Below are positions 25,823-33,935 of a stretch of DNA of 64,000 nucleotides, piece by piece. A model generated the notes under the pieces. It made no database searches, had not been told where the DNA came from, and saw nothing but the letters and a program-made list of their open reading frames with translations. Position 1 is the stretch's first letter; every line of letters starts with the position of its first letter. A program made the translations under genes and the position numbers. The DNA lies in contig NZ_JAAGWG010000002.1 in the NCBI RefSeq assembly GCF_010682065.1, forward strand, positions 332,542 to 396,541, in the 5' to 3' direction. Origin of the DNA: Blastococcus saxobsidens. GTDB taxonomy: Bacteria > Actinomycetota > Actinomycetes > Mycobacteriales > Geodermatophilaceae.

Positions 25823-26410
25823 TCACCGGGTCCGTCCGGGGAGGTCCAGCCAGCCCGACGGCGTGACGACGGCGTCCACGGGCCGATCGTGCTCCTCGGC
25901 GGGCAGCTCGTCGACCACCTCGTCGTCGAACGCCAGCGTGACCAGCAGGGCGTCGGGGCGGGCGTGCACCAGCGCGCGGTCGTAGTAGCCGCCCCCGCGG
26001 CCGAGCCGGATCCCGGCGCGGTCCACCACCAGCGCCGGGACGACGACGACGTCGGCGGCACCGATGGCGGTGGCGTCGAGGCGGGGCCCGTCGGGCTCCA
26101 TCAGGCCGAAGCGCCCGGGCAGGTGCCGCCCGGTGTCGACCGCCCAGTCCAGCTGCCGGCCCGTCGCCGGGATGACCGGCAGCAGCACCCGGGCGCCGAG
26201 CTCGGCGAAGACCGCGGGGATCCGGCCGTGCCCGGGCTCGGTCGGATCGGGCACGAACGCCGCCAGGGTGGCGGTCCCGGCCAGCCGGCCGACCAGGAGC
26301 TCGGCGATCGCGTCGGCGGCCGCCTCGCGCTCGGGCACCGGCCGGGCCACCCGGCGCGCCAGGTAGCCGGCGCGCAGGGCGGCCTTGGCGGCGGCCGGGT
26401 CGTCGCTCAC
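25823..26410 (-). CDS. 5-formyltetrahydrofolate cyclo-ligase
   Basis: A 195-residue enzyme converting 5-formyl-THF to 5,10-methenyl-THF with ATP. Conserved segments are 'LLPVIPATGRQLDW', 'FGLMEPDG' and the phosphate loop 'GIRLGRGGGYYDRAL'. I chose GTG 26410 with GGGGAG upstream over ATG 26443, because the extension overlaps the promoter-proximal gap. It follows the ligJ gene by 40 nt on the same strand, placing a folate-salvage enzyme right behind the aromatic lower pathway. Confidence 0.88.
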   Translation of the reverse strand: MSDDPAAAKAALRAGYLARRVARPVPEREAAADAIAELLVGRLAGTATLAAFVPDPTEPGHGRIPAVFAELGARVLLPVIPATGRQLDWAVDTGRHLPGRFGLMEPDGPRLDATAIGAADVVVVPALVVDRAGIRLGRGGGYYDRALVHARPDALLVTLAFDDEVVDELPAEEHDRPVDAVVTPSGWLDLPGRTR

Positions 26411-26450
26411 CGGCTCCCCTGCCGCCCTCGGGTCGGCGGGCACGCCGGGC

Positions 26451-27482
26451 TCAGCGCCCCGCGCGGCTCAGCGCCGCGTCCAGCCGCGGGTACACCCGGC
26501 GGACGTTGCCCTCGAAGACCGCCGCGCGGCCGGCCTCGTCCAGCGCCCCGTTCGCGAACGCGGTCTCCACGTAGCGGCGGGTGTCGTCGAAGTAGTGGCC
26601 GGTGCGCGGGTCGATGCCGCGCACCGCGCCGACCATCTCCGAGCCGAAGAGGACGTTCCCGGTGTCGATCACGTCGAGCAGGAGGTCCAACCCCGGCTGG
26701 TGGTAGACGCAGGTGTCGAAGAAGACGTTGCCCATGACGCCTGCCTCCACCGGCGGTCGGCCGAGCATGTCGGCCAGGCCGCGGTAGCGCCCCCAGTGGT
26801 AGGGCACCGCTCCCCCGCCGTGCGGGATGACCAGGCGCAGCCCGGGCAGGTCGGTGAACAGGTCGCCCTGGATCAGCTGCATGAAGGCGGTGGTGTCGGC
26901 GTTGATGTAGTACGCGCCCGTGGCGTGGAAGACCGGGGTGGCCGACGCCGAGACGTGCACCATCGCCGGCACGTCGAGGGCGACCATCGCCTCGTAGAAG
27001 GGGTACCAGCTCCGGTCGGTCAGCGCCGGCGACGTCCAGTGGCCACCGCTGGGGTCGGGGTTGAGGTTGCACCCCACCATCCCCAGCTCCTCGACGCAGC
27101 GGCGGAGCTCGCCGATCGAGCCGGTGATGTCCGCGCCGGGCGACTGGGGCAGCTGGGCCACGCCGACGAACCGCTCGGGGAACAGCGTGGTGACCCGGTG
27201 GATCAGGTCGTTGCACCGGCGGGCCCACTCCAGGCTCACCGCGGCGTCACCGACGTGGTGGGCCATCGCCGAGGCACGGGGCGAGAAGAGCGTGACGTCG
27301 ATGCCGCGCTCGTCCATCAGCCGCAGCTGGCTGCTCTCGATCGTCTCGCGGATCTCGTCGTCGCTGATCGACGGGTACGCGGGCGGGGCCGTGCCGGCCT
27401 GCCACGCCGCGACCTGCTCCTCCCGCCAGGCGGTGTGCGCGGCGGGCGCGGTCGTGTAGTGCCCGTGGCAGTCGATGATCAT
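26451..27482 (-). CDS. ligJ: 4-oxalomesaconate hydratase (LigJ)
   Basis: A 343-residue amidohydrolase-fold hydratase that adds water to 4-oxalomesaconate to give 4-carboxy-4-hydroxy-2-oxoadipate (CHA). N-terminal 'IIDCHGHYTTAPAAH' supplies the metal-binding His pair; 'SISDDEIRETIESSQLRLMDERGIDVTLFSPRASAMAHHVGD', 'GCNLNPDPSGGHW', 'IPHGGGAVPYHWGRYRGLADML' and 'LFGSEMVGAVRGIDPRTGHYFDDT' match what I know of Sphingobium LigJ closely. Start ATG 27482 overlaps the upstream gene's stop (27479). Last step but one of the 4,5-cleavage pathway encoded by this operon. Confidence 0.92.
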   Translation of the reverse strand: MIIDCHGHYTTAPAAHTAWREEQVAAWQAGTAPPAYPSISDDEIRETIESSQLRLMDERGIDVTLFSPRASAMAHHVGDAAVSLEWARRCNDLIHRVTTLFPERFVGVAQLPQSPGADITGSIGELRRCVEELGMVGCNLNPDPSGGHWTSPALTDRSWYPFYEAMVALDVPAMVHVSASATPVFHATGAYYINADTTAFMQLIQGDLFTDLPGLRLVIPHGGGAVPYHWGRYRGLADMLGRPPVEAGVMGNVFFDTCVYHQPGLDLLLDVIDTGNVLFGSEMVGAVRGIDPRTGHYFDDTRRYVETAFANGALDEAGRAAVFEGNVRRVYPRLDAALSRAGR

Positions 27483-28321
27483 GGCTGCTCCGTCCTCCCG
27501 GGGCCCGTCGCGGCGGCCGTCGTCTGCTGGGTGGCCGTCGTCCGCTGGGTGGCCGCGGCGTCGCGGAGCTCGATCAGGAGGTCGCGCGCGGCGGGGGCGA
27601 CCCGCGCCGGCACGCCCAGCTCCTCCAGCTGCTCGGTCGCCGCGGTCATCTCGTCGGCCCGCCGGCGGGCGTGCGTGTGGGTGCCGTCCACGAGCCGGTC
27701 CACGGTGCGCTCGTCGAAGCCCGCCAGCTCCGCGGCGATGTTGCCGCGCAGCCAGTCCGCGCAGCCCGCCGCCTCCGCGCCGCGCAGCGCCTCCACCACG
27801 GCGGCGGCCAGTCCCTTGTAGAAGACGCTGCGCAGCAGCTTGCGCGAGATCGCCGTCCCGGCCGGGCCGGGCTGCAGGGTGACGTCGGCGCCGAGGCCGG
27901 AGAACACCTCGAGGAACCGGTCGGCGCCGTCCCCGGACACGAGCATCGGCGTGCGCAGACCCTTGCCCGGCACCGGGGACATCAGGGCGACGTCGACCAC
28001 GGGGACGTCGTGCGGCGCGGCCCGCTCCGCGAGCGCCACCTTGACCCCCGGGCTGGCGGTGTTGAGGTCGGCCCAGAGCGTGCCCGGGCGCAGCCCGGCG
28101 AGCGCGTTCTCCAGCGCGGTCATGGCGTCGTGCGAGCTGTTGACGCTGAGCACGATGTCGGCGCCGGCGACCGCGTCGGCCTCCGAGCCGCACGGCGCGA
28201 CGCCGTCCACGGTCAGGCCCAGCGGGTCGTAGCCGCGCACGTCGGCGCCCGCGGCGACCAGGTCCCGGGCGATCTCCGAACCGGCCTCACCCAGGCCGAG
28301 CACCGCGACGGCCGCAGTCAC
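27479..28321 (-). CDS. NAD(P)-dependent oxidoreductase, 6-phosphogluconate-dehydrogenase-like with DUF1932-type C-terminus
   Basis: A 280-residue beta-hydroxyacid-dehydrogenase-like protein. N-terminal Rossmann motif 'VAVLGLGEAGSEIARDLVAAG', then 'SHDAMTALENALAGLRPGTLWADLNTASPGVK' and 'DVALMSPVPGKGLRTPMLVSGDG'; a helical C-terminal half carries 'SRKLLRSVFYKGLAAAVVEAL' with the expected catalytic Lys. The GTG start overlaps the stop of the dioxygenase gene and its own stop overlaps ligJ. It might act on an aldehyde or keto intermediate (a LigC-like role), but LigC belongs to a different family, so the reaction is unknown. Confidence 0.75.
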   Translation of the reverse strand: MTAAVAVLGLGEAGSEIARDLVAAGADVRGYDPLGLTVDGVAPCGSEADAVAGADIVLSVNSSHDAMTALENALAGLRPGTLWADLNTASPGVKVALAERAAPHDVPVVDVALMSPVPGKGLRTPMLVSGDGADRFLEVFSGLGADVTLQPGPAGTAISRKLLRSVFYKGLAAAVVEALRGAEAAGCADWLRGNIAAELAGFDERTVDRLVDGTHTHARRRADEMTAATEQLEELGVPARVAPAARDLLIELRDAAATQRTTATQQTTAAATGPGRTEQP

Positions 28322-29274
28322 TCCCGGACCTCGACCGGCGGCGTGCCGTGGGTGTGGAACGTGGAGATGGTCTGCAGACCCCACGCCTGCCCCTTCGCCC
28401 GCTCGGCCTCCGACCAGTCGACCGGCTGCCAGTCCGGCGCGAGCACCAGCCGGGCGGCGGGGTTGTCCAGCTCGATCCGGTTGCCGGCCGGCTCCCAGAC
28501 GTAGAGGAAGAAGCTCTGCTGGATGGTGTGCTTGTGGGGCCCGGTCTCGATGTGCACGCCGTGCTCCAGCGCCAGGTCGGCGGCCCGGATGATGTCGTCG
28601 CGGCTGTCGACGGCGAAGGAGATGTGGTGCAGCCGGCCCGACGTGCCGGTCCGGTCCTTCGTCCAGACCGCGTTGTAGCCCTGGTTGGTGAAGGTGGTCC
28701 AGGTGCCGGCGATCTCACCGCTGTCCAGCACGATCTGCTCGGTGGTCATGGCGCCGAGGGTGTCGACGAAGAAGTCGCGGTTCTCCTGCGGGTTCACCCC
28801 GAGGTAGTTGATGTGGTCGATCCGCCGGACGCTGACACCGCGGCCGGGATAGGCCTGCGCCTGGTTCTTGAGCGCCGGCTTCAGGTCCCCCTCGGGCCGG
28901 TACCACTCGGTCTCGTAGTAGACGCCCATCTCGTGGCCGTCCGGGTCGGTGAAGACGTAGACCGGCCCGTAGCCCGGGTCGCCGTCCTGCCAGCCCTTGC
29001 CGAGACCGGTCCGCTCGATGGCCTCGACGCGGCGCTGCAGCGCCTCCGGCGTGCTGGCCCGGAAGTTCGTCCGGCCCACGCCCGGCTGCGGGGCGGCGGT
29101 CAGCTTGATGGTGGTGTTCTCGTAGTCGTCCCAGGCGCGCAGGAACACCGAGTCGCCGGAGGAGCCGTTCTCGGTCATCCCCAGGTACCGCACGAAGAAG
29201 TCCAGGCTCTCCTCCGGCTTGTGGGTCAGCAGCTCGATGTGGGCGAGGTGCGCGATGTCGTGCAGGGGTGGCAT
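28318..29274 (-). CDS. Type I extradiol (vicinal oxygen chelate) ring-cleavage dioxygenase
   Basis: A 318-residue two-domain VOC protein of the catechol 2,3-dioxygenase type. Metal ligands are expected at His of 'RIDHINYLG' (domain 2 start, about residue 155), His of 'RLHHISFAV' and Glu of 'NRIELDNPA'. Domain 1 (about 8-125) keeps a similar fold with 'HLAHIELLTHKPEESLDFFVRYLGM'. It should open a catechol-type ring with O2. Position between ligU- and ligJ-type genes suggests a product entering the oxalomesaconate route. ATG 29274 has CCAGGAG upstream; a 39-nt gap precedes it, while the downstream gene is coupled. Confidence 0.82.
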   Translation of the reverse strand: MPPLHDIAHLAHIELLTHKPEESLDFFVRYLGMTENGSSGDSVFLRAWDDYENTTIKLTAAPQPGVGRTNFRASTPEALQRRVEAIERTGLGKGWQDGDPGYGPVYVFTDPDGHEMGVYYETEWYRPEGDLKPALKNQAQAYPGRGVSVRRIDHINYLGVNPQENRDFFVDTLGAMTTEQIVLDSGEIAGTWTTFTNQGYNAVWTKDRTGTSGRLHHISFAVDSRDDIIRAADLALEHGVHIETGPHKHTIQQSFFLYVWEPAGNRIELDNPAARLVLAPDWQPVDWSEAERAKGQAWGLQTISTFHTHGTPPVEVRE

Positions 29275-29313
29275 GGGAGCTCCTGGGAGTCGGGGCGTGC
29301 GAGAGATCGAGGG

Positions 29314-30393
29314 TCAGGCGCGCGGGAAGGCCGTCCCGTCGAAGAGCTTGCGGGCGGTGCGCACGACCGCGGACCGCTCGGCCCGCGGCGGGGTCCCGGA
29401 GGCGTCGACCACGACGTCGACGAGCAGGTGCCCCGTCGGGTGCTCCACGTCCACCTGCGAGGTGTCGGTCGGCCACGACCGGGTCAGCTCGTGGCCGACG
29501 GCGCCGGGCAGCCGCATGCCGGTGACCACGCTGACCGCCCCGAGCACGCCGATCGAGGAGTGCGGCTGGACGGGGATGAACGAGCGGGTGCACACCTGTC
29601 CGCCGTCGCGCGGCGGGGCCAGCAGGACCGTCTTGGGCACCGATGCGGTGGCGACGTCCCCCATGCCCATCAGCTGTGCGGCCTTGCGCCGGAAGGTGTC
29701 CACGCGCTCGAGCAGGCCTGTGTCGGCGGCGAGCTCCTCGTGCGACTCGTAGCCGGTCAGGCCGAACGCCTCGGCGAGGGCCAGGACGACCGGCATCCCG
29801 TTGTCGACGCAGGTGACCTCGATGCCCTCGACGGTGTCGCGGACGTGCCCGGTGGGCAGCAGCGCGCCGGTCGAGGAGCCCTCGGTGTCGGTGAAGGCGA
29901 GCACCACCGGCGCGGCCGTGCCGGGCACGCCGGCGATCGCGACCTCGCCGCGGTACTCCACCCGGCCGCCCGGCGTCGGGAAGGTGGCCACGGCGATGCT
30001 GCCGGAGTTCACCATCCGGATGCGCACGGTCGTCTCGTCGTCCGCGGCCGGGACCAGGCCGCGCTCGACGGCGAAGGGCCCCACGCCGGCGAGGATGTTG
30101 CCGCAGTTCTGCCGGTCGCTGACGGTCGCCTCGTCCACGCCGAGCTGCAGGAACAGGTAGTCGACGTCCACGTCCGGGTCCGCCGACCTCGAGACCACCG
30201 CGACCTTGCTGGTGAGCGTCGTCCCGCCGCCCAGGCCGTCGATCTGCCGCGGGTCGGGGGTGCCCATGAGCCGGAGCAGCAGGTCGTCGCGCTGCGCCGG
30301 GTCGGCCGGCAGGTGCTCGGCCTCGAAGTAGAGGCCGCGGGAGGTGCCGGCGCGCAGCATCGTGCAGCGGACACCTGAGTCGTCGTAGCTCAC
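29314..30393 (-). CDS. 4-oxalomesaconate tautomerase (PrpF/LigU-GalD family)
   Basis: A 359-residue PrpF-family isomerase with the two-lobed diaminopimelate-epimerase fold. 'VRCTMLRAGTSRGLYFEAEHLP', 'GLGGGTTLTSKVAVVS', 'DRQNCGNILAGVGPFAVERGLV' and 'RSFIPVQPHSSIGVLGAVSVVTG' are family signatures. LigU/GalD members isomerise the keto/enol or double-bond position of 4-oxalomesaconate before hydration by LigJ. The GTG start overlaps the ligK stop (GTGA). Neighbours LigK and LigJ make this substrate much more likely than methylaconitate. Confidence 0.87.
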   Translation of the reverse strand: MSYDDSGVRCTMLRAGTSRGLYFEAEHLPADPAQRDDLLLRLMGTPDPRQIDGLGGGTTLTSKVAVVSRSADPDVDVDYLFLQLGVDEATVSDRQNCGNILAGVGPFAVERGLVPAADDETTVRIRMVNSGSIAVATFPTPGGRVEYRGEVAIAGVPGTAAPVVLAFTDTEGSSTGALLPTGHVRDTVEGIEVTCVDNGMPVVLALAEAFGLTGYESHEELAADTGLLERVDTFRRKAAQLMGMGDVATASVPKTVLLAPPRDGGQVCTRSFIPVQPHSSIGVLGAVSVVTGMRLPGAVGHELTRSWPTDTSQVDVEHPTGHLLVDVVVDASGTPPRAERSAVVRTARKLFDGTAFPRA

Positions 30394-31094
30394 CTCTGGT
30401 CCTCCGCGTACTTCTCGTACGGGACGTACTCGATGCCGAAGTCCGCCAGCCGGTCGCGCAGGCCGTAGCGGTCCAGCCCGAGCTCCCCCTGCTGGAAGGC
30501 GGCGCGGCTGGCGGCCTCCTTGTCCAGCCGGGCCTGCGACGAGGTGAGCGCCCGGGGCACGTCGGCGCGGGGCACCACCATCACGCCGTCGTCGTCGGCC
30601 ACCACGACGTCGCCCGGGTGGACGGTCTGCCCGCCGATGACGACCGGCACGTTGACCGCGCCGGCCGTGGCCTTCACCGAGCCCTGCGCGCTGACCGCCC
30701 GGGACCAGGCCGGGAAGCCCATCTCGCGCAGCTCGGCGACGTCGCGGACCCCGCTGGCCAGCACCACGCCCCGGACACCGCGCTGGGCGAGCGCCGTGGC
30801 GAACAGCTCGCCGAACAGCCCGTCGGTGGACGGCGAGTTGGTGGCGACGACGAGCACGTCGCCGGGGCGGCACTGCTCGACCGCCACGTGGATCATCAGG
30901 TTGTCCCCGGGCCAGCAGAGGACGGTGACGGCGGTGCCGCCGATCCGCGCGCCGGACCAGGCCGGGCGGAACTCGGGGCCCAGGTAGCCGACCCGGCCGA
31001 GCGCCTCGTGCACGGTGGCCACGCCGAACTCGCCGAGCTGCTGGGCATCCCCGGCGTCGGCGCGCGGCGGATCGGTGACGACGACGTTCCTCAT
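30390..31094 (-). CDS. ligK: 4-carboxy-4-hydroxy-2-oxoadipate aldolase / oxaloacetate decarboxylase (LigK/GalC)
   Basis: A 234-residue class II (divalent metal) aldolase of the RraA-like family. The active-site block 'GELFATALAQRGVRGVVLASGVRD' (Gly-Glu...Arg-Asp) and 'GDVVVADDDGVMVVPR' are present. It splits CHA to pyruvate and oxaloacetate, ending the 4,5-cleavage pathway. The start ATG 31094 overlaps the GntR stop (ATGA), so regulator and pathway are translated from one message. 'GDNLMIHVAVEQCRPGDVLV' is the conserved substrate-loop region. Confidence 0.9.
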   Translation of the reverse strand: MRNVVVTDPPRADAGDAQQLGEFGVATVHEALGRVGYLGPEFRPAWSGARIGGTAVTVLCWPGDNLMIHVAVEQCRPGDVLVVATNSPSTDGLFGELFATALAQRGVRGVVLASGVRDVAELREMGFPAWSRAVSAQGSVKATAGAVNVPVVIGGQTVHPGDVVVADDDGVMVVPRADVPRALTSSQARLDKEAASRAAFQQGELGLDRYGLRDRLADFGIEYVPYEKYAEDQR

Positions 31095-31741
31095 GCTGTT
31101 CCTCCGGACGGGCTGGGCTCGGACAACGCGGTGATGACGCCGCGGAGGTGGGTGGTCGCCGCTGCCTCGGCGCGCTCGGGGTCGCGGGCGGTGATCGCGT
31201 CCACCAGCGCGGTGAGCCCGCTGAGGCTCACGCGGGGGCGGCCGGGCCGCAGCGAGAGCCGGAACTGGTGGCGCACCAGCTGGGCCTGCAGCCGGCCGAC
31301 CAGGTCCGCCGCGATCGGGTGGCGGGCGGCCTCGGCGACCATGCCGTACAGCTGCTGGATGAGCTCCGAGTACTTCTGGACGTCGCCGGAGTCCACCGTC
31401 GCGGTCATGGTGCCCAGGTGGGCGCGCAACCGATCGGCCTCGGCGTCGGTGATCAGCTCCGCCGCCTTGCGGGCGAGCAGGCCCTCGAGCGGCACCCGGC
31501 ACTCGGTGATGGCGATGGCCTCCTCGGTGGAGACCATCCGGACGCGGGCGCCCTTGTTCGGGATCCGCTCCACGAGCCCCTCGGCGGCCAGCGCGTCGAT
31601 CGCCATGCGCGCGGCGCTGCGGCTCACCCCGGTCCGGCTGACCAGCTCGGCCTCGACCAGCCGGTACCCCGGCGGCATGTCACCGCGGGAGATCGCGACC
31701 CGAAGGGCGCGCTCCGCCATTTCCTGAGCCGCGGACGCCAT
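31091..31741 (-). CDS. GntR-family (FCD domain) regulator of the LigJ/K operon
   Basis: A 216-residue regulator: N-terminal winged helix (VEAELVSRTGVSRSAARMAIDALAAEGLVERIPNKGARVRMVS) and a C-terminal all-helical FCD ligand domain with conserved His-containing helices (LGTMTATVDSGDVQKYSEL... 'HLRGVIT'). First gene of the operon, translationally coupled to ligK, so it likely autoregulates. Its closest relative in the window is the next gene upstream (31854-32531); the two share the recognition region, the FCD core and 'LVRHQFRLSLRPG' / 'IVRHEFQLLLRPG'. The ligand may be a pathway keto-acid. Confidence 0.9.
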   Translation of the reverse strand: MASAAQEMAERALRVAISRGDMPPGYRLVEAELVSRTGVSRSAARMAIDALAAEGLVERIPNKGARVRMVSTEEAIAITECRVPLEGLLARKAAELITDAEADRLRAHLGTMTATVDSGDVQKYSELIQQLYGMVAEAARHPIAADLVGRLQAQLVRHQFRLSLRPGRPRVSLSGLTALVDAITARDPERAEAAATTHLRGVITALSEPSPSGGTA

Positions 31742-31747
31742 GGCCGC

Positions 31748-31795
31748 ACGTTAATCCACCGGAGCGGGATTGCCAACGATTCTGTACGCAATCGT
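31748..31795 (-). promoter_or_regulatory. Promoter and operator of the gntR-ligK-ligJ operon
   Basis: Minus strand: -35 TTGGCA (31776-31771), 17-nt spacer, -10 TAACGT (31753-31748), 6 nt before the ATG, so the message is essentially leaderless. Upstream, an inverted repeat ACGATT (31776-31781)/AATCGT (31790-31795) touches the -35. The plus-strand block CGGGATTGCCAACGATT (31765-31781) recurs with one change at 37481-37497 before the ABC importer operon. Confidence 0.7.
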
Positions 31796-31853
31796 CCGAA
31801 CGCCGGTCCGCCGGGACCGGACGGCCCTCCGACAGCACCCCTGGGAGGAGCGA

Positions 31854-32531
31854 CTAGGCCCGGACGGGCTCCGGGAGCAGCGCGTCGACGAGCTCCTGCA
31901 CGTGGGCCCTGGCGGCAGCCTCGGCGGCCTCGGCCCGTCGCTCTCCGACGGCGTCGACCACCCGCGCCAGCCCGGCGACCGATCGCCCGGCCTGCCCGGG
32001 ACGGAGCAGCAGCTGGAACTCGTGCCGCACGATCCGTCCCTCCAGCTGCGCCACCAGCGACGAGGCCATGGGGTGGTCCGCCAGCTCCCGCAGCAGCCGG
32101 TGGTGCTCCCGGACCAGCGTCGAGCACTCGAGCAGCTCCTGGTCGGCCACGGCTCGCTGCATCCGCAGGAGGTTGTCCCGCAGGTCGTCGGCCCGGCCAC
32201 CCGTCGCGTTCTGCGCCGCCTTGTGCGCCAGGAGGCCGTCGAGGACCTGCCGGCACTCCAGGACGGCCACCGCCTCGGCCGTGGAGACGACCCGCACCCG
32301 CGCCCCGCGGTGGGGGATCCGCTCGACCAGCCCCTCGGCGATGAGCACGTCCAGGGCCAGCCGGGCGCTGTTGCGCGTCACCCCGTAGCGCTCCCCCAGC
32401 TCCGGCTCGACGAGCCACTGGCCCGGGGCGACGGCGCCGCGCACGATCTCGGCTCGGAGCCCCTGCTCGGCGATGCGCTTGGCGCGCACACCGCGGAGCA
32501 GGTGCGCGCCCTCGCCGGTCGAGTGGGCCAC
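31854..32531 (-). CDS. GntR-family (FCD domain) regulator, paralogue of the neighbouring one
   Basis: A 225-residue regulator with N-terminal winged helix 'VEPELGERYGVTRNSARLALDVLIAEGLVERIPHRGARVRVVS' and a C-terminal FCD domain. Over its length it is clearly a duplicate of the gene at 31091-31741. The start GTG 32531 is fixed by a promoter TTGAGA-N18-TACGGT ending 6 nt before it. It stands alone, between the lower-pathway operon and the ABC importer, and probably controls one of them or answers to a different aromatic ligand. Confidence 0.85.
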   Translation of the reverse strand: MAHSTGEGAHLLRGVRAKRIAEQGLRAEIVRGAVAPGQWLVEPELGERYGVTRNSARLALDVLIAEGLVERIPHRGARVRVVSTAEAVAVLECRQVLDGLLAHKAAQNATGGRADDLRDNLLRMQRAVADQELLECSTLVREHHRLLRELADHPMASSLVAQLEGRIVRHEFQLLLRPGQAGRSVAGLARVVDAVGERRAEAAEAAARAHVQELVDALLPEPVRA

Positions 32532-32537
32532 CGGCTC

Positions 32538-32567
32538 ACCGTAGGGACCGCGGACGGGAGATCTCAA
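32538..32567 (-). promoter_or_regulatory. Leaderless promoter of the second gntR gene
   Basis: Minus strand: -35 TTGAGA (32567-32562), an 18-nt spacer, -10 TACGGT (32543-32538), then 6 nt to the GTG at 32531. No Shine-Dalgarno is present, consistent with a leaderless message. Confidence 0.6.
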
Positions 32568-32631
32568 GGGATGGCCCGTTCCGATACGTCGCCGTCCCCC
32601 CCAGGGGGGCGCGACGAGCCGCCCCGGACGA

Positions 32632-32668
32632 CGGAGGGGCGGCCCGTCCACGACGAACCGCCCCTCCG
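32632..32668 (-). terminator. Perfect 11-bp GC hairpin terminating the ABC importer operon
   Basis: Arms 32632-32642 and 32658-32668 pair perfectly around a 15-nt loop, beginning 13 nt beyond the stop of the substrate-binding protein gene. A second run of six C facing six G lies at about 32596-32609. Together they separate the importer operon from the gntR gene downstream. Confidence 0.65.
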
Positions 32669-32681
32669 CATCACGCCGGGA

Positions 32682-33935
32682 TCACCCGAAGGACTCGACC
32701 GTGTCGTAGCCCTTGCCGTTGAACTTCTGCACGTTCAGCGTCGAGACCGCGGGCTGACCGTCCTCGCTGGTGGTCACGGACGTGCCCTCCAGCATGAGCG
32801 GCGCCTGGAAGCCCTCGATGCCGCGCAGCGCCTCCATGAAGTTCTCACGGGTCGGCTCGGTCATCTCCGCGAACGCCTGCTCGAGGGTCGCGCCGACCAT
32901 CCAGCTCCACTGGCAGTGCGGGAACGCCGGCGGGTCCTGGTAGTCGCCGTGCTCCTTGAGGGCCGCCAGGTAGGCCTGAACGTCCTCGTCCTGGGCGAAG
33001 GCCGGGCTGGCCGGCGCCTTCGCGAAGGAGACCGAGTAGATGCCGGGGTAGGCAGCGGCGCCGCCGGGCTCCAGGATCGCGCCGGGGCTGGAGGTGTTGG
33101 ACGGCAGGAACCAGCTGGGCTTCCAGTTGAGCTGCTGCGCCTTCTGCAGCGCAGAGATCATCAGCGGGGTCACCGACATCGCGTTGAAGAAGACGTCGGC
33201 ACCGCTGTTGGCGAGCTCGGTGAGCTGCGCGTCGACGGAGGTGTCGGTCGCCTCGTAGGTGAGCTCCTCGACGACCTCGATGTTGTCCGCACCCTCGATG
33301 GCCGACTTGAAGCCCTCGACGTAGCCCTCGCCGTAGTCGTCGTTCTGCGACAGGATCGCGACCTTGTGCTCCTCGGTCGAGGAGGCGAGCAGCTCGCCGA
33401 AGGCCTCGCCCTCGTTCTGGTAGATCGGCACGAAGCCGAGCTGCCAGGGGCTCTCGTCGGTGTCGCTGAACAGCGGGTCGCCGGTCATGACCAGCACCTG
33501 CGGCACCTCGTCGGCGATGGCCGCGTCACGCCAGGCGCGGTTCGTCGGCGTGCCCAGGCCCGCGGTCATCGCGAAGACCTCGTTCTTGAGCTGGTCGTAG
33601 TTGGCCTTGGCCTGCTGCGGGTCGTAGGTGTCGTCCAGCGCCCGGATGTCGACCGTGCGGGTCTTCCCGTCGCCGAACTCGACGCCGCCCTCGGCGTTCT
33701 TCGCACCGAAGTACGCCTTGACGCCGGCGACCGTGCAGGTGCCCGGACCGGCGGTGGCGCCGCTCAGCGGGGTGGTGATGCCGAGCGTGACCGACTCGTC
33801 GGTGATGCCGGGGCTGGCCGAGGCGCCGCCCTCGCCGCCGCCGTCGCCTTCACGACCACAGGCCGTGAGGGTCAGCGCGAGCGCCGAGACGACAGCGACA
33901 CCGCGGGCAGTACGCGATCGAAAGTGCGTGTTCAT
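32682..33935 (-). CDS. ABC transporter substrate-binding lipoprotein (branched-chain/aromatic-acid type)
   Basis: A 417-residue type I binding protein. The N-terminus is basic, then hydrophobic, ending in lipobox 'LTAC' (Cys about residue 26), so it is a lipoprotein on the outer face of the membrane. The mature part has 'SPGITDESVTLGITTPLSGATAGPG', 'VAILSQNDDYGEGYVEGFKSAIEG' and 'GADVFFNAMSVTPLMISALQKA', as in LivK/HAAT proteins. Last gene of a five-gene operon, start overlapping the LivM-like stop (ATGA). Co-regulation with the oxalomesaconate operon suggests aromatic acids as ligands; that is inference. Confidence 0.88.
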   Translation of the reverse strand: MNTHFRSRTARGVAVVSALALTLTACGREGDGGGEGGASASPGITDESVTLGITTPLSGATAGPGTCTVAGVKAYFGAKNAEGGVEFGDGKTRTVDIRALDDTYDPQQAKANYDQLKNEVFAMTAGLGTPTNRAWRDAAIADEVPQVLVMTGDPLFSDTDESPWQLGFVPIYQNEGEAFGELLASSTEEHKVAILSQNDDYGEGYVEGFKSAIEGADNIEVVEELTYEATDTSVDAQLTELANSGADVFFNAMSVTPLMISALQKAQQLNWKPSWFLPSNTSSPGAILEPGGAAAYPGIYSVSFAKAPASPAFAQDEDVQAYLAALKEHGDYQDPPAFPHCQWSWMVGATLEQAFAEMTEPTRENFMEALRGIEGFQAPLMLEGTSVTTSEDGQPAVSTLNVQKFNGKGYDTVESFG

